From contig NZ_JALKIL010000018.1 in assembly GCF_023051105.1 (NCBI RefSeq), positions 1 to 64,000 on the forward strand: a DNA stretch of 64,000 nucleotides, written 5' to 3'. A model generated the notes under the pieces. The model was not told where the DNA came from. It saw only the letters and a program-made list of their open reading frames with translations, and made no database searches. Position 1 is the first letter of the stretch, and every line of letters begins with the position of its first letter. The stretch is from Anaerobiospirillum sp. NML120449. GTDB lineage: Bacteria > Pseudomonadota > Gammaproteobacteria > Enterobacterales > Succinivibrionaceae. Below, piece after piece: positions 1 to 9,221 of this stretch. A program made the position numbers and the translations under genes.

Positions 1-109
1 TAAAAATTATGTAGCTTTTCTACATATACGGCTGTTCAGTTTGATAGAATTAAATACGAGGTAAAAAAAATGAATGGCCTGTCTATGCGGCTTTAGCTAT
101 GGAAGATAG

Positions 110-256
110 CTTAAATGCCGGGCTATGATTCGCGACGCAGATTTCGCCGAAGAATCTGCAAACCTTACTCAGCAATCCATTATCCAGCAAGCAGCGGCTT
201 CCATGCTTATGCAGGCTAATACCCGCCCTCAGTTAGGTCTTGCCCTGTTAGGTTAA
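110..256 (+). pseudogene. Flagellin C-terminal fragment 1
   Basis: Positions 125-256 encode a 43-codon piece beginning MIRDADFAEES and ending PQLGLALLG. It matches the last ~42 residues (the D0 helix) of the intact flagellin at 384-1295 almost residue for residue. An ATG happens to sit just before the homologous part, but I see no Shine-Dalgarno, and an in-frame TAG lies at 107-109. The 22 bases at 110-131 recur with one mismatch at 57476-57497, in front of a second flagellin tail. Most likely a relic of a tandem flagellin array; a translated mini-ORF cannot be excluded. Confidence 0.75.
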
Positions 257-287
257 TATACTTTATAAAATATTTTAGCCATTATTT

Positions 288-311
288 AGTACTCACTTCA
301 GTGCGAGTACT
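288..311. promoter_or_regulatory. Inverted repeat upstream of flagellin
   Basis: AGTACTC and GAGTACT form a 7-bp perfect inverted repeat with a 10-nt loop in the leader of the flagellin gene. It could end transcription from the upstream fragment or be a leader hairpin. I found no convincing sigma-28 promoter in 257-383. Confidence 0.3.
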
Positions 312-383
312 GATACACAGGTATTGTTTGCAGGCCATATACTCACATGTTTATGACCACTGCTTGAGAAGAAGGAAAGGAAG

Positions 384-1295
384 ATGGCTATTTACGTTAA
401 TACGAACGTAAGCTCGTTAAACGGACGCAGGTATCTGAATAACGTCCAGAATCAGCTTACTACGACCTACCAGAGACTGAGTTCAGGTCTGAGAATTAAC
501 AGTGCTAAGGACGATGCCGCTGGCCTGCAGATCAGCTCACGTCTGACAACTCAGATTAACGGTCTTAATCAGGGTAACCGTAATGCCAATGATGGTATTG
601 CCTTTGCCCAGACAGCTGAAGGCGCCATGGACGAAATTACTGGCATGCTTCAGAAAGTACGTACTCTGGCAGTTCAGGCAAACAACGGTACCAACACTGC
701 TGATGACAAGACCGCATTAAGCTCAGAAGTACAGTCATTGCTTGAGGAAGTTCAGCGTGTAGTAAAGAAAACAACCTACGGCGGTAAGAGCATCCTAAAC
801 GGTCAGCAAGAAAATGCTATTTACGGTAAAGCAGCAACCGCTGACGTCAACAAGGATGCTGAAATATCTTTCCAGGTAGGTGCAAACAGTGGCGACACCA
901 TCACTTTTGAGATGAAGAACTTTGCACTATCTAAAATAGTTACTGATGCTAATAAAGAAGCATTTGGTATTGGTACCAATGGTGCAATTACATTTGACTT
1001 CAATGATGCCAAAATGGCTCCTGATAAGATACTTGCTGTAATTGACAGTGTAATTGCAAAGTATGACGGCGAGCGTGCAAACCTGGGCGCTTTACAAAAC
1101 CGTTTAGAGTCATCTATTCGCAACCAGGCCAACGTTTCTGCCAATCAGGCTGATGCCCGCAGCAGAATTCGCGACGCCGACTTTGCCGAAGAGTCTGCAA
1201 ACCTGTCCCAGCAGTCTATTATTCAGCAGGCTGCCACCTCCATGCTGATGCAGGCTAATACCCGCCCTCAGCTCGGTCTGGCCCTGTTAGGCTAA
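384..1295 (+). CDS. fliC: Flagellin (filament protein)
   Basis: 303-residue flagellin, the exported subunit of the flagellar filament. The N-terminal D0/D1 segment has the usual IYVNTNVSSLN opening and LSSGLRINSAKDDAAGL motif, followed by the NDGIAFAQTAEGAM helix. The C-terminal D1/D0 segment has LGALQNRLES and IRDADFAEESANL and ends LGLALLG. The central variable part is only about 100 residues, so this is a short flagellin with little or no D2/D3. The start is fixed by a strong GGAAAGGAAG directly before ATG 384. Tail fragments of related flagellins lie just upstream and at 57.5 kb, so the genome has had several copies. Confidence 0.97.
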   Translation: MAIYVNTNVSSLNGRRYLNNVQNQLTTTYQRLSSGLRINSAKDDAAGLQISSRLTTQINGLNQGNRNANDGIAFAQTAEGAMDEITGMLQKVRTLAVQANNGTNTADDKTALSSEVQSLLEEVQRVVKKTTYGGKSILNGQQENAIYGKAATADVNKDAEISFQVGANSGDTITFEMKNFALSKIVTDANKEAFGIGTNGAITFDFNDAKMAPDKILAVIDSVIAKYDGERANLGALQNRLESSIRNQANVSANQADARSRIRDADFAEESANLSQQSIIQQAATSMLMQANTRPQLGLALLG

Positions 1296-1330
1296 GCCCC
1301 TTTTAATTTGTTATAACCTTTGTCTCTCTT

Positions 1331-1395
1331 ATTTAGCAAGGCTAAATACAGCCTTCATAAAGCCCCGAGCTCTCAAAAGCCCTGGGCTTTTTTAT
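1331..1395 (+). terminator. Flagellin terminator
   Basis: A 7-bp inverted repeat ATTTAGC/GCTAAAT (1331-1347) is followed by AAAGCCC...GGGCTTT (1359-1390) running into a T tract, 60-100 nt after the flagellin stop. This is a typical Rho-independent structure. Confidence 0.8.
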
Positions 1396-1539
1396 TTGTG
1401 GTCTGCGCTGATTCTGGCATCAGGCTCGGCTGTTGTTATATCAGACATTTGAATGTGTAAGCCGGTCCTTGCTCCCATGCCCGATACTGGAATAGGATAG
1501 CCATAAACATATTATCTTTGTTATATGAGGAACTTCGTT

Positions 1540-2142
1540 ATGAGCAAGGTTAATCTGGACAAGATTGCCGATGAAAGCAGCATAAGAGATATCAGACCAG
1601 GCGATGTTGAGCGTGTCCATGAGATTTTTACCTGGTATGTAAACAATACAGCTGTGACCTTCATGCATAAAGCTCCTTCCCTTGAGGAGTACCGTGAGCA
1701 TGTTGCCGCTATCAGACACCAATATCCTTTCCTGGTAGCTGAGCATGAGGGCAAGGTGGTCGGATTTGCCTATGCCAACGGATTTGGTCGTGGTGAGGCT
1801 TATAACTGGAGTGCTGAGCTCACCATTTACATAGATCCTGAACTGCGCCATGCTGGTCTGGGACGAAAGCTCTACGATGCCCTTGAGGTCATACTCAAGG
1901 ATATGGGACTGTTAAATCTGTATGCCTGTGTTGGCATCCCTGCCGAAATTGAGGACGAATACCTCAACTACAACAGCTCTCAGTTCCATGAGCATATGGG
2001 CTTTAAAACTGTGGGCACCTTTGACCGCTGTGGCTACAAATTCAATCACTTCTATTCCATGATCTGGATGGAAAAGGTCATTGGAGAGCATCGAGACGGT
2101 CATGCTCCTGAACGCAAGGGACCACCACACCATCACGTCTGA
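1540..2142 (+). CDS. GNAT N-acetyltransferase, phosphinothricin-acetyltransferase-like
   Basis: About 200 residues with the layout of the PAT/MddA branch of GNAT acetyltransferases: opening IRDIRPGDVERVHEIFTWYV, the central VVGFAYANGF strand, the acetyl-CoA loop RHAGLGRKLYDAL (Q/RxxGxG/A), and the closing HEHMGFKTVGTF. Such enzymes acetylate small amines or amino-acid analogues with acetyl-CoA; the substrate here is unknown. ATG 1540 is preferred over ATG 1525 because GAGGA sits 8 nt upstream of it. The end is His-rich (PPHHHV). It stands alone, after the flagellin terminator. Confidence 0.85.
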   Translation: MSKVNLDKIADESSIRDIRPGDVERVHEIFTWYVNNTAVTFMHKAPSLEEYREHVAAIRHQYPFLVAEHEGKVVGFAYANGFGRGEAYNWSAELTIYIDPELRHAGLGRKLYDALEVILKDMGLLNLYACVGIPAEIEDEYLNYNSSQFHEHMGFKTVGTFDRCGYKFNHFYSMIWMEKVIGEHRDGHAPERKGPPHHHV

Positions 2143-2238
2143 GTTTCGTCATGTTCACTGTAATGAACTGATCTGGCGGTTCAATGGTTTAACCGATGCA
2201 GCAGCGTGGCTGTGCAGCCATTAACTGGTGATGCAATG

Positions 2239-2322
2239 CACCTGTGACAGGTGGAGCTGTGCACCTGTGACAGGTGGTGCTGTACACCTTTGTCAGCTGA
2301 TATACAGCACCTGTGACAGTTA
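2239..2322. repeat. Four palindromic repeats at exact 23-bp spacing
   Basis: CACCTGTGACAGGTG, a perfect 15-bp palindrome about a central G, occurs at 2239 and 2262. Degenerate copies follow at 2285 (CACCTTTGTCAGCTG) and 2308 (CACCTGTGACAGTTA). The start-to-start distance is exactly 23 bp each time. The mix of dyad symmetry and fixed period resembles clustered operators or iterons. Confidence 0.8.
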
Positions 2323-2339
2323 CGAAACAGTTTTACAAA

Positions 2340-2380
2340 GGGGCATGCTGTCTGTCGGTGGCATGCCCCTGTCTTTTCTT
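2340..2380 (+). terminator. Hairpin terminator downstream of GNAT gene
   Basis: GGGGCATGC (2340-2348) pairs perfectly with GCATGCCCC (2361-2369), followed by a T-rich tail (GTCTTTTCTT). Confidence 0.6.
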
Positions 2381-2938
2381 CTGCTATGCAGGACCATGCC
2401 TGCCCTTAAACTCTCTGGTGCACAGTGTGCAGATTTGTGTTTTCCCGTTTTCTGCTTTACGTGCGGGGTATGGCTGAAGCTTACTGTGTACTGGTCAGAG
2501 TTTTTGCCTTAGCTGTGCGTATGCAGCGGCCTGAGGTGGTCTTGCCGGGTGTTGAGTTGGTCTTGAGATGGTCAGTAGTGGTGCTTTCTGTCTTTTGCCT
2601 AATAGTGAGGTGATACAATCAGGTGCTGATTTTTCCTGAAAAAAGACAAAAAAGATATTGCTGTACTGTAATGGTCATGGCATTTGTGCTATCTTTTTGA
2701 GCTTTGCCGGAGCTGTTTAAAGTTCCGGGAGCATTGTAACTGGCACGGGTCGATTTATCGATTTTCAAGGGATCGGCTTGCAGGCTGTCCCGTATGCCAT
2801 GGATACAGCGCCACTGCATGCAGGAAGTATGTGCATGGACTGAAGTTAAGTTAAGTTCAGTACTTATGCCTGATGTCCTGTCCTTACCGGGGAGTCATGG
2901 CACTTCGTCGGAATCTTTTTCAGTATCGAGTATTTTTT

Positions 2939-4003
2939 ATGAGACTTAGCAGTTCCTTATCCAAAACCGCTTTAAGCCTGAGCCTGGGAGTGGGCCTGGC
3001 CTTTGGGGCATTTAACTGTACTGCCGTACAGGCTGCCGACAACGGTCCTGACTTAAACGAGCTGGCACGCTACGCCTCCATCGACCGCGCCCTGCTGGAC
3101 AGCGCCATCACTCAGGCCACTTACCAGCAGAAGATTATCGACACCATGAACCGCCCTTACGAGGGTAAGCCATGGCATCAGTACCGCAAGCTCTTTATTA
3201 CTGACAAGCGCATCAATGGCGGTATTGATTTCTACCTCAAGCACGAAGCTGAGCTGCAGCGCGCTCAGACTGAGCTTGGTGTAGCTCCTGAAATCATCTG
3301 CGCCATTATCGGCGTTGAAACTTTCTATGGTGCCAACATGGGTACCTGGAAGGTGCTTGATGCTCTGTACACCCTGGGCTTCCACTATCCAAAGCGTTCG
3401 GCCTACTTCTCAAAGGAGTTTGCCAATTACGTTAAGCTGGCCACCCGTGAGGGCTGGGTACTTACCGATACTCTGGGCTCCTATGCAGGTGCTATGGGTA
3501 TGGGCCAGTTCATGCCAAGCTCTTACCTTAACTTTGCCATCGATTTTGACGGCGACCAGCATGTCAATCTGTTTAACAACACCCTCGATGCCATTGGCTC
3601 TGTTGCCAATTACTTCAAGGGTCATGGCTGGATTTATGGCGCCGGTGTGGTTTACCCTGCTCACCTCAAGGGCATCAAAGGCAAGCCTGTCTCCAAGGCC
3701 ACTATTGACCAGCTGATGAAGAAAGAGTGGAACCTCAAGCCAGCTGATCTTACCCGTGCCGGCATTACCACCAAGGTTGCCTTAAGCGCCGATCAGAATG
3801 TCCGCCTGTTCTCCTTTGAGCTGGAAAATGGCTCCTTTGAGTACATGGTTGGTCTGAACAATTTCAACACCATTACCCGCTATAACAAGAGCCCTCTGTA
3901 CGCACGTGCAGTATTTGAGCTCTCTGAGGCCATTGCTGCAGGCTACCAGGAAGCCAAGCTGCTGCAGGGTCAGTATGTTGGCAAGGGTGGCCGCAACCCG
4001 TAA
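2939..4003 (+). CDS. mltB: Membrane-bound lytic murein transglycosylase B-like
   Basis: 354-residue lytic transglycosylase of the MltB family, which cleaves peptidoglycan glycan strands to 1,6-anhydro-MurNAc ends in the periplasm. A Sec signal peptide (to about VQA, residue 32) precedes the SLT domain. Catalytic Glu is E127 in IGVETFYGANMG. Other family blocks are LGFHYPKRSAYFS, AGAMGMGQFMPSSY and NTLDAIGSVANYFKGHGW. The signal peptide lacks an obvious lipobox, so the protein may be soluble. ATG 2939 is chosen because the signal peptide begins there; ATG 2873 would add 22 residues. It lies before rlpA-dacA-ybeD, as in Pseudomonas. Confidence 0.93.
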   Translation: MRLSSSLSKTALSLSLGVGLAFGAFNCTAVQAADNGPDLNELARYASIDRALLDSAITQATYQQKIIDTMNRPYEGKPWHQYRKLFITDKRINGGIDFYLKHEAELQRAQTELGVAPEIICAIIGVETFYGANMGTWKVLDALYTLGFHYPKRSAYFSKEFANYVKLATREGWVLTDTLGSYAGAMGMGQFMPSSYLNFAIDFDGDQHVNLFNNTLDAIGSVANYFKGHGWIYGAGVVYPAHLKGIKGKPVSKATIDQLMKKEWNLKPADLTRAGITTKVALSADQNVRLFSFELENGSFEYMVGLNNFNTITRYNKSPLYARAVFELSEAIAAGYQEAKLLQGQYVGKGGRNP

Positions 4004-4724
4004 TCTTTTATGGGGTACCACACTCTCTGGTTTGGTCACGACCTTTTACTGGGCCGTATTCCTCATGGAAGAGGTAATCTGCAGGACCAGTAATTTTTAT
4101 GATTCCCATAATCTTTTTGGGAATCATAATCTGTCAGAGGCAAGCTTTTTTGCCTGGTCAGATTTTCCACTTTAAAGGCGGAAACCATGCTCCGTGATCC
4201 TGTCATAACTGAAAGTTCTCTTATCAGTTATGTAACGCATGGGGCACAAGGCTTTCTGACGGCCTTAAGTCAGAACCTTTGTGAGAAATAATTTTCCCGG
4301 GAGAGCAGCCGGCAATAAGGCCGGTTAGCTTACACGCAATGACAGCCAGTGAGGCGGCTGTCACAGGATCTGACAGCTTATGTCAGAGCCGCTGCCTGTT
4401 GAGGTTATTACCTGAAGGCAGTTGCCTGTAAGCCTCAGACTGATGCCATGGATCTGAGCTGTATGAGTTTACAGCAAGGCCGTGAGCTTCCACAGGTTGC
4501 CAGCTTCCACAGGTTGCCAGCTTCCAGATGCTGTCAGCCTCCCACAGCTGATGCTGCCGATGGCGCGTCTGCTCATGATCAGTCTGATGCGGTGGTTAGG
4601 CCGCCGTACAAATGCTGCATCATATGCCCTGTAATGTCAGCCGGTATGGTCCGGCGGTTCAGCTACAGGCGATCCCGGTCGGCGTCATGCGACGCGGCTT
4701 TGTAATTTATATTTTCTGAAGTTG
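4004..4724. other. Intergenic region mltB-rlpA
   Basis: No credible gene. It contains the two hairpins at 4098-4166 and a 17-bp direct repeat (CTTCCACAGGTTGCCAG, twice, about 4488-4522). Confidence 0.6.
4098..4166 (+). terminator. Double hairpin after mltB
   Basis: TATGATTCCC (4098-4107) pairs perfectly with GGGAATCATA (4119-4128). A second, imperfect stem built on GGCAA/TTGCC and AATCTG/CAGATT follows (4128-4166) and ends in TTTTCC. Probable mltB terminator. Confidence 0.55.
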
Positions 4725-5969
4725 ATGAGAATTTCAAAAATTAAGCTCACCGGAGCAATACTGGCAGTTGTGATGGGCTGCTCTACCCTCCTGATCAATG
4801 GCTGTGAGAGTACTTCTGATGTAGTAACCAAGACTCATGGCTCCAAGGCCGGTGACGGCTACACCTATGGTACCGGTCCTAACAAAACCAGACCTTACCC
4901 TCAGACTGAAAAGGTAGTCATCAAGGGTGTAGGCGGTGCCACTCCAAAATATGAGCCTGTTTCCCGTGGCGGCAACAAGGATTACACTGTACTGGGCCAG
5001 AATTATATGGTCTGGACCGGATGTGATTCTTATCAGGAAGTAGGAACTGCCTCCTGGTATGGCCCTGGTTTCCATGGCAACAAGACATCAAACGGTGAAG
5101 TCTATAATCAGAAAGGCTTTACCGCTGCCCATAAAAATCTGCCTCTGCCATCCTTTGTGAAAGTTACCAACCTTGAAAATGGCAGAACTGTTATCGTTCG
5201 CGTCAACGACCGTGGTCCTTTCCATGGCAGCCGTATCATCGACCTGTCAGAGGGTGCAGCCAAAGCTATTGATATGACCCGCAAGGGCACGGCCAAGGTC
5301 AAGCTTGAGCTCGTTGATATCCGTGGCGGCAACGTGTCCGACCGTACCCAGAGCGCAGGCGGCCAGGTCCTGGCCGGTGTAATTGGAGCAGTGGTAAAAG
5401 ATAAAGTCAGCTCCAAAAACCAGAGCAACCTTAGCAGTATTGGTCAATACATTCATGAGGTAAGCAAGAACGGTGAAGCCAGTTCAGCCACTACCAGCGC
5501 TGCCATTGGCGCCGGCCTGTCCATAGCAGGACAGATCCTGAGCAAGGCTGACAACTTCAAGGACACCAGAGCAGGTGATACTGCCGGTTCCAGCGTTACC
5601 CGCACCATTACTACCACTACCTCAGGCCCGGATGGCCAGAAGAACATTGTTGATGAGCAGATTGATACCATCAACTATGGTGCTCCTCCAAAGCAGCCTG
5701 AAACCAAATACACTATTGATTATGCCAATCCTGTAGCTGCTCCATCATTTAATGCCAGCTATGTTCAGGTATTCAGCTCCAATACCCAGGAAGGTGCCGC
5801 CAAGCAGCGCTGGAAGCTCCAGCAGCAGACTCCTCACCAGGTGGTAGTAATGCCTGAAGACGGATTGTTCCGCGTTCGTGTCGGACCATTAAATGAAGGC
5901 GATCTCAACACTACACTTGAGTACATGAGACAGCTCGGTCACAGCGACGCCTTTATCAAGCGCCTTTAA
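4725..5969 (+). CDS. rlpA: Septal ring lytic transglycosylase / rare lipoprotein A (DPBB + SPOR)
   Basis: 414-residue RlpA. An N-terminal lipoprotein-type signal has two possible lipidation cysteines (VMGC near residue 18, INGC near 27). The double-psi beta-barrel (about residues 105-200) has [19 protein letters not shown], the catalytic-Asp motif VRVNDRGPF and [14 protein letters not shown] long Ser/Thr/Gly linker leads to a C-terminal SPOR domain (about 340-414: YVQVFSSN...FRVRVGPL) that binds denuded glycans at the septum. RlpA cleaves such glycans during daughter-cell separation. ATG 4725 follows a TTG; its Shine-Dalgarno is weak. Its partner dacA lies next. Confidence 0.93.
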   Translation: MRISKIKLTGAILAVVMGCSTLLINGCESTSDVVTKTHGSKAGDGYTYGTGPNKTRPYPQTEKVVIKGVGGATPKYEPVSRGGNKDYTVLGQNYMVWTGCDSYQEVGTASWYGPGFHGNKTSNGEVYNQKGFTAAHKNLPLPSFVKVTNLENGRTVIVRVNDRGPFHGSRIIDLSEGAAKAIDMTRKGTAKVKLELVDIRGGNVSDRTQSAGGQVLAGVIGAVVKDKVSSKNQSNLSSIGQYIHEVSKNGEASSATTSAAIGAGLSIAGQILSKADNFKDTRAGDTAGSSVTRTITTTTSGPDGQKNIVDEQIDTINYGAPPKQPETKYTIDYANPVAAPSFNASYVQVFSSNTQEGAAKQRWKLQQQTPHQVVVMPEDGLFRVRVGPLNEGDLNTTLEYMRQLGHSDAFIKRL

Positions 5970-6572
5970 CAAGTCAGTCAAACAGCGCGCTGCTCCTGTC
6001 ACAGCAGGCAGGTGACCTCACAACGTGAAGGGGCTGTATCAGCAGGCAGCTGACGTCAAAACATTAAGGGGCTGTATCAGCAGGCAAGTTCTGACTCAGA
6101 ATGCCTTATCTGCCATGACAGAGCATGTTCTGTTATCAGGTCAGCACGGCGCTGATCACTGATGCCTGACTGAGATGGTTGCAGGAACTTTTTCCTGCAG
6201 TTGGCCGTCTTATTTTCGTGTTTGACACAAAGAGTTCCTCACAATGTTTAAACATGTGGGGTACAGTAACTTCCATGCGCTGTAGCAGATGCCATATGTC
6301 CGGCACTGCATTATATGTTTTTTCAGGCGCGGCCCGGCGGTCGCGCCTGTGCGCACCTGTAAGGACGGGATTTACGGCCTTACAGGCAGTTTTTCAGAAC
6401 AATTACTTCTGCCCTGTGCAGAGGGCGGAACGGGTGCTCGAGCCAATGCCGTGCAGCAGTGGCCCTGCCCCTGGTATCAGATCTGCCAGGAGTCAGATCT
6501 GGCCAGCACTGTATTATTGCTTTGCTGATGGGCTATTGCGGCCTAATCGGAGTATTTATTGTGGAGATTAGA
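5970..6572. other. Intergenic region rlpA-dacA
   Basis: No gene. GGGGCTGTATCAGCAGGCA occurs twice (near 6028 and 6068). Hairpins lie near 6180-6199 (TGCAGGAA/TTCCTGCA) and 6326-6352 (CAGGCGCG/CGCGCCTG). Confidence 0.5.
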
Positions 6573-7892
6573 ATGGATCAGAAAAATGGTCTGAGCTCAC
6601 GTAAGTTTCAGTCTGACAAAAGCTTAAAGCGCTGGTGTCTGGCAGCCGCTGTGGGTTGCACACTGGTTAGCACAGCCCCGGCCTCTGCTGAAGCCATTCC
6701 CGATCCATTTGCAGCTGTGCGTGCCCAGCAGTCCGTAAATCCGGCTGCTCAGGGTCCAGCCACTGTCGATCCGGCCAACAGCGCAGCCAGTGCCCCTATC
6801 ATCATTCCAGAGCCTCCTGTATTCAATGCCGAGTCCTGGGTACTGATGGACTATGCCACCGGTCAGGTTCTCTTTGAGCGCGACATGCACAAGCGCATCT
6901 GGCCTGCCTCCCTTACCAAGATGATGACCTCCTATGTCATCGGTATGGAAATCAAAGCCGGCCGTCTTGATCCTGAAAGCTATGTAACCATTCCTGAGAG
7001 TGCATGGGCTGCGCTGGACAAGTATGCCGACTCCTCCAAGATGTTTATTGAGGTAGGCAAGAAAGTAAAGGTCAGCGACCTTAACAAGGGTATTGTTATT
7101 CAGTCTGGTAATGACGCCTGCGTAGCCATGGCCATTGTGCTGGCCGGCTCTGAGGACGGCTTCGTTTCCGTGATGAACACCTATGCTGCTCAGCTTGGTC
7201 TTAAGGGCACCCACTTTGCCAATGTTCACGGTCTGTTTGATGAGCAGAACTACTCTACAGCCTATGACATGGCCATCCTGGGCCGTGCTCTGATCCGTGA
7301 CCTTCCTGAAGAGTACAAGCTCTACAGCCAGAAGGAGTTTACCTTCAATGGTATCAAGCAGGTTAACCGCAACCGTCTGCTCTGGGACAAGACCATGAAT
7401 GTAGACGGCATCAAGACCGGTCACCTCTCAGCTGTAGGCTATAACCTCGTATCTTCATCTGTTGATGGCAATATGCGCCTTATCAGTACCATTATCGGTG
7501 CCAAGAGCGAGTCAGATCGTTCCGCCATCTCAAAGCAGATGCTTACCTACGGTTTCCGCTACTACGAGACCTATGAACCATTCCCTGCAGGCAAGACCCT
7601 GCTTACCCGCGAGGTTCGCATGGGCAAGCAGGACAAGGTCAACCTTGCTGTGACCACTCCTGTAAATATCATGATTCCGCGCGGCTCCCAGCCAGGCATC
7701 AAGATCTCCTACGCCCTTAATCAGGCCACCTTTGTCGCCCCTATCAAGGAAGGCGATCAGCTGGGCGTAATCGAGTTCAAGCTCAAGGACAAGGTGCTGG
7801 CCAAGTACCCGCTTACCGCCACCAACTCCATTGAAGAAGGCAGCTTCATGTCCCGCATGTGGGACCGCATCATTATGGCCATCAGCGGCTAA
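6573..7892 (+). CDS. dacA: D-alanyl-D-alanine carboxypeptidase (penicillin-binding protein 5 type)
   Basis: 439-residue PBP5-type enzyme that trims the terminal D-Ala from peptidoglycan pentapeptides in the periplasm. All three penicillin-binding motifs are present: SxxK as S113-L-T-K116 in PASLTKMM, SxN as SGNDAC, and KTG in DGIKTGHLSAVGYN. A beta-rich C-terminal domain precedes a terminal amphipathic helix (SFMSRMWDRIIMAISG) that would anchor it to the inner membrane. The signal peptide ends near PASAEA. ATG 6573 is chosen because GGAG lies 8 nt upstream; an upstream in-frame extension to 6459 looks non-coding. The rlpA-dacA-ybeD order is conserved in gammaproteobacteria. Confidence 0.96.
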   Translation: MDQKNGLSSRKFQSDKSLKRWCLAAAVGCTLVSTAPASAEAIPDPFAAVRAQQSVNPAAQGPATVDPANSAASAPIIIPEPPVFNAESWVLMDYATGQVLFERDMHKRIWPASLTKMMTSYVIGMEIKAGRLDPESYVTIPESAWAALDKYADSSKMFIEVGKKVKVSDLNKGIVIQSGNDACVAMAIVLAGSEDGFVSVMNTYAAQLGLKGTHFANVHGLFDEQNYSTAYDMAILGRALIRDLPEEYKLYSQKEFTFNGIKQVNRNRLLWDKTMNVDGIKTGHLSAVGYNLVSSSVDGNMRLISTIIGAKSESDRSAISKQMLTYGFRYYETYEPFPAGKTLLTREVRMGKQDKVNLAVTTPVNIMIPRGSQPGIKISYALNQATFVAPIKEGDQLGVIEFKLKDKVLAKYPLTATNSIEEGSFMSRMWDRIIMAISG

Positions 7893-8008
7893 CAGCAATC
7901 AAAGGCAGACAGGAGGGCAAATGATGGTGCTGCTGCAGCGTCATACTTTGCCCGCTTTTGGTGAAAACAGCCTGTAAATGCCCTGCTGACTTATCATGAC
8001 AGCGCCTT

Positions 8009-8045
8009 GCCTCTTAGCTCCTGATAGAATTAAGAGGCTTTTTTT
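8009..8045 (+). terminator. dacA terminator
   Basis: GCCTCTTA (8009-8016) pairs perfectly with TAAGAGGC (8031-8038), followed by seven Ts. It ends only 18 nt before the ybeD start, so it separates dacA from ybeD or forms a leader attenuator of ybeD. Confidence 0.85.
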
Positions 8046-8063
8046 GATCACGGACAATTTAAT

Positions 8064-8345
8064 ATGTCTTTAAAATACAAGTTTAATGAGGCTCTGGATT
8101 TTCCCTGCGACCAGCACATGCGCATTATCGTGCTCAATGAAGACAGCCAGCCACAGCGCCTTGTCGATCAGGTAAATTCAATCCTGCCTGAGAGCACTTC
8201 TGTAGACGGCGTAATTGACTCCCGTCTGAGTGCCAATGGCAAATATGTCTCCTACACTCTCAGAGTACGCTTTGACTCTGCAGAGAATATGGAGCTGCTC
8301 TACGAAAAGCTCCCAAAGAGCGACTTCGTCAAGCACCTGCTCTAA
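8064..8345 (+). CDS. ybeD: YbeD family protein (DUF493)
   Basis: 93-residue member of the small YbeD/DUF493 family with a ferredoxin-like alpha/beta fold (opening FNEALDFPCDQHMRIIVL, closing LLYEKLPKSDFVKHLL). In E. coli it lies between dacA and lipB; lipB is absent downstream here. The family's role is poorly defined; a regulatory function linked to lipoate metabolism has been suggested from gene context. The terminator in the leader implies it needs read-through or its own promoter. Confidence 0.85.
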   Translation: MSLKYKFNEALDFPCDQHMRIIVLNEDSQPQRLVDQVNSILPESTSVDGVIDSRLSANGKYVSYTLRVRFDSAENMELLYEKLPKSDFVKHLL

Positions 8346-9221
8346 GTCACGGAATACAGCCCACCGAACATGCAAAGGTCTGGCAGCTTGTACCATGAAC
8401 CTGGCACCATTGTGGCTGACACTGCCCCTGTGATCCCGAATATGGATCAGTCCTGAAACCAACTGGCAATCCCCTGAAGATGAGCCCTCGCGCAAGCACC
8501 CTGAATACGGGCACCCGCGCAAGCAACCGCATAAGGGCACCCGCGCAAGCAACAGCATAAGGGCACCCGCGCAAGCCCATGAATACGGGCACCTCAAGTC
8601 AGAAACTGGCCGGTACTGTCACAGGTAATAGCCATGTTCTGCAGGGATCATGATAAGACTGACTCTCCAGGGCTGCCTGAGCTACATGCTCTCAGGAAGT
8701 ATTCAAAATCAGGATAAAGTCAAAGCCTGAGGCAAAGGCATGGCCACATTTGAGGTGATGCTAAGTGCTCTTCCAGCCCCCATGGCAAGTGTCTTAGGAC
8801 CATGTGAAAGTCCAGGTCCACCTGACTGTACAGCCCCTGCTTGCCAAGTGAGCATCCAGAGCACCTGGTTACCAATTACGCTGCTCTCAGCTCGCAAGGT
8901 TGCTTGAAAGCTGCTTGAGGTTTGCCTGATGGTTGCCCTGCTAAGTTCAGAAGCGTAAATGGACAGAGCCATGTGAAGCCGTACAGTGACAGACGGAGAC
9001 GGACAGTGCATGGCACAGGATGGCTGGCTGACAGCCTGACTGAATATTTGTGATTTCCTGCTCCTGCAGTCGCCGGGAGTAGTTTATGGCCCACTGTTGC
9101 GTACAGCGGGTCTGCCGTTTTGTAAAGCAGGTTTGCTCCTGCCGGCCGGTGCAGCGGCCGTAAAATTCTTTGGAAGCGGTAGGAACTGTGCTTACCGTAT
9201 TTGTTTTGAGATCCTGGAACC
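8346..9221. other. Intergenic region ybeD-sanA
   Basis: About 880 bases with no credible gene. It holds the 26-bp tandem repeat at 8483-8598; the rest shows no recognisable structure. Confidence 0.6.
8483..8598. repeat. 26-bp tandem repeat, about 4.5 copies
   Basis: Units start at 8483, 8509, 8535, 8561 and 8587, each near GGGCACCCGCGCAAGC plus ten variable bases. Copies are contiguous with no spacers, so it is a minisatellite and not a CRISPR array. Confidence 0.8.

Larger units (their letters stand above)
2143..2938. other. Intergenic region GNAT-mltB
   Basis: About 800 bases without a credible gene. It holds the 23-bp iterated palindrome array (2239-2322) and a hairpin with T-rich tail (2340-2380). 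The short ORFs at 2228-2613 overlap these repeats and have no family resemblance. Confidence 0.6.

Noticed and set aside
6624-7424. 266-codon minus-strand ORF inside dacA
   Set aside because: Antisense shadow of a convincing PBP5 gene with all three active-site motifs.
8483-8598. Possible CRISPR array
   Set aside because: Units are contiguous and vary at their ends; no unique spacers and no cas genes in the window.
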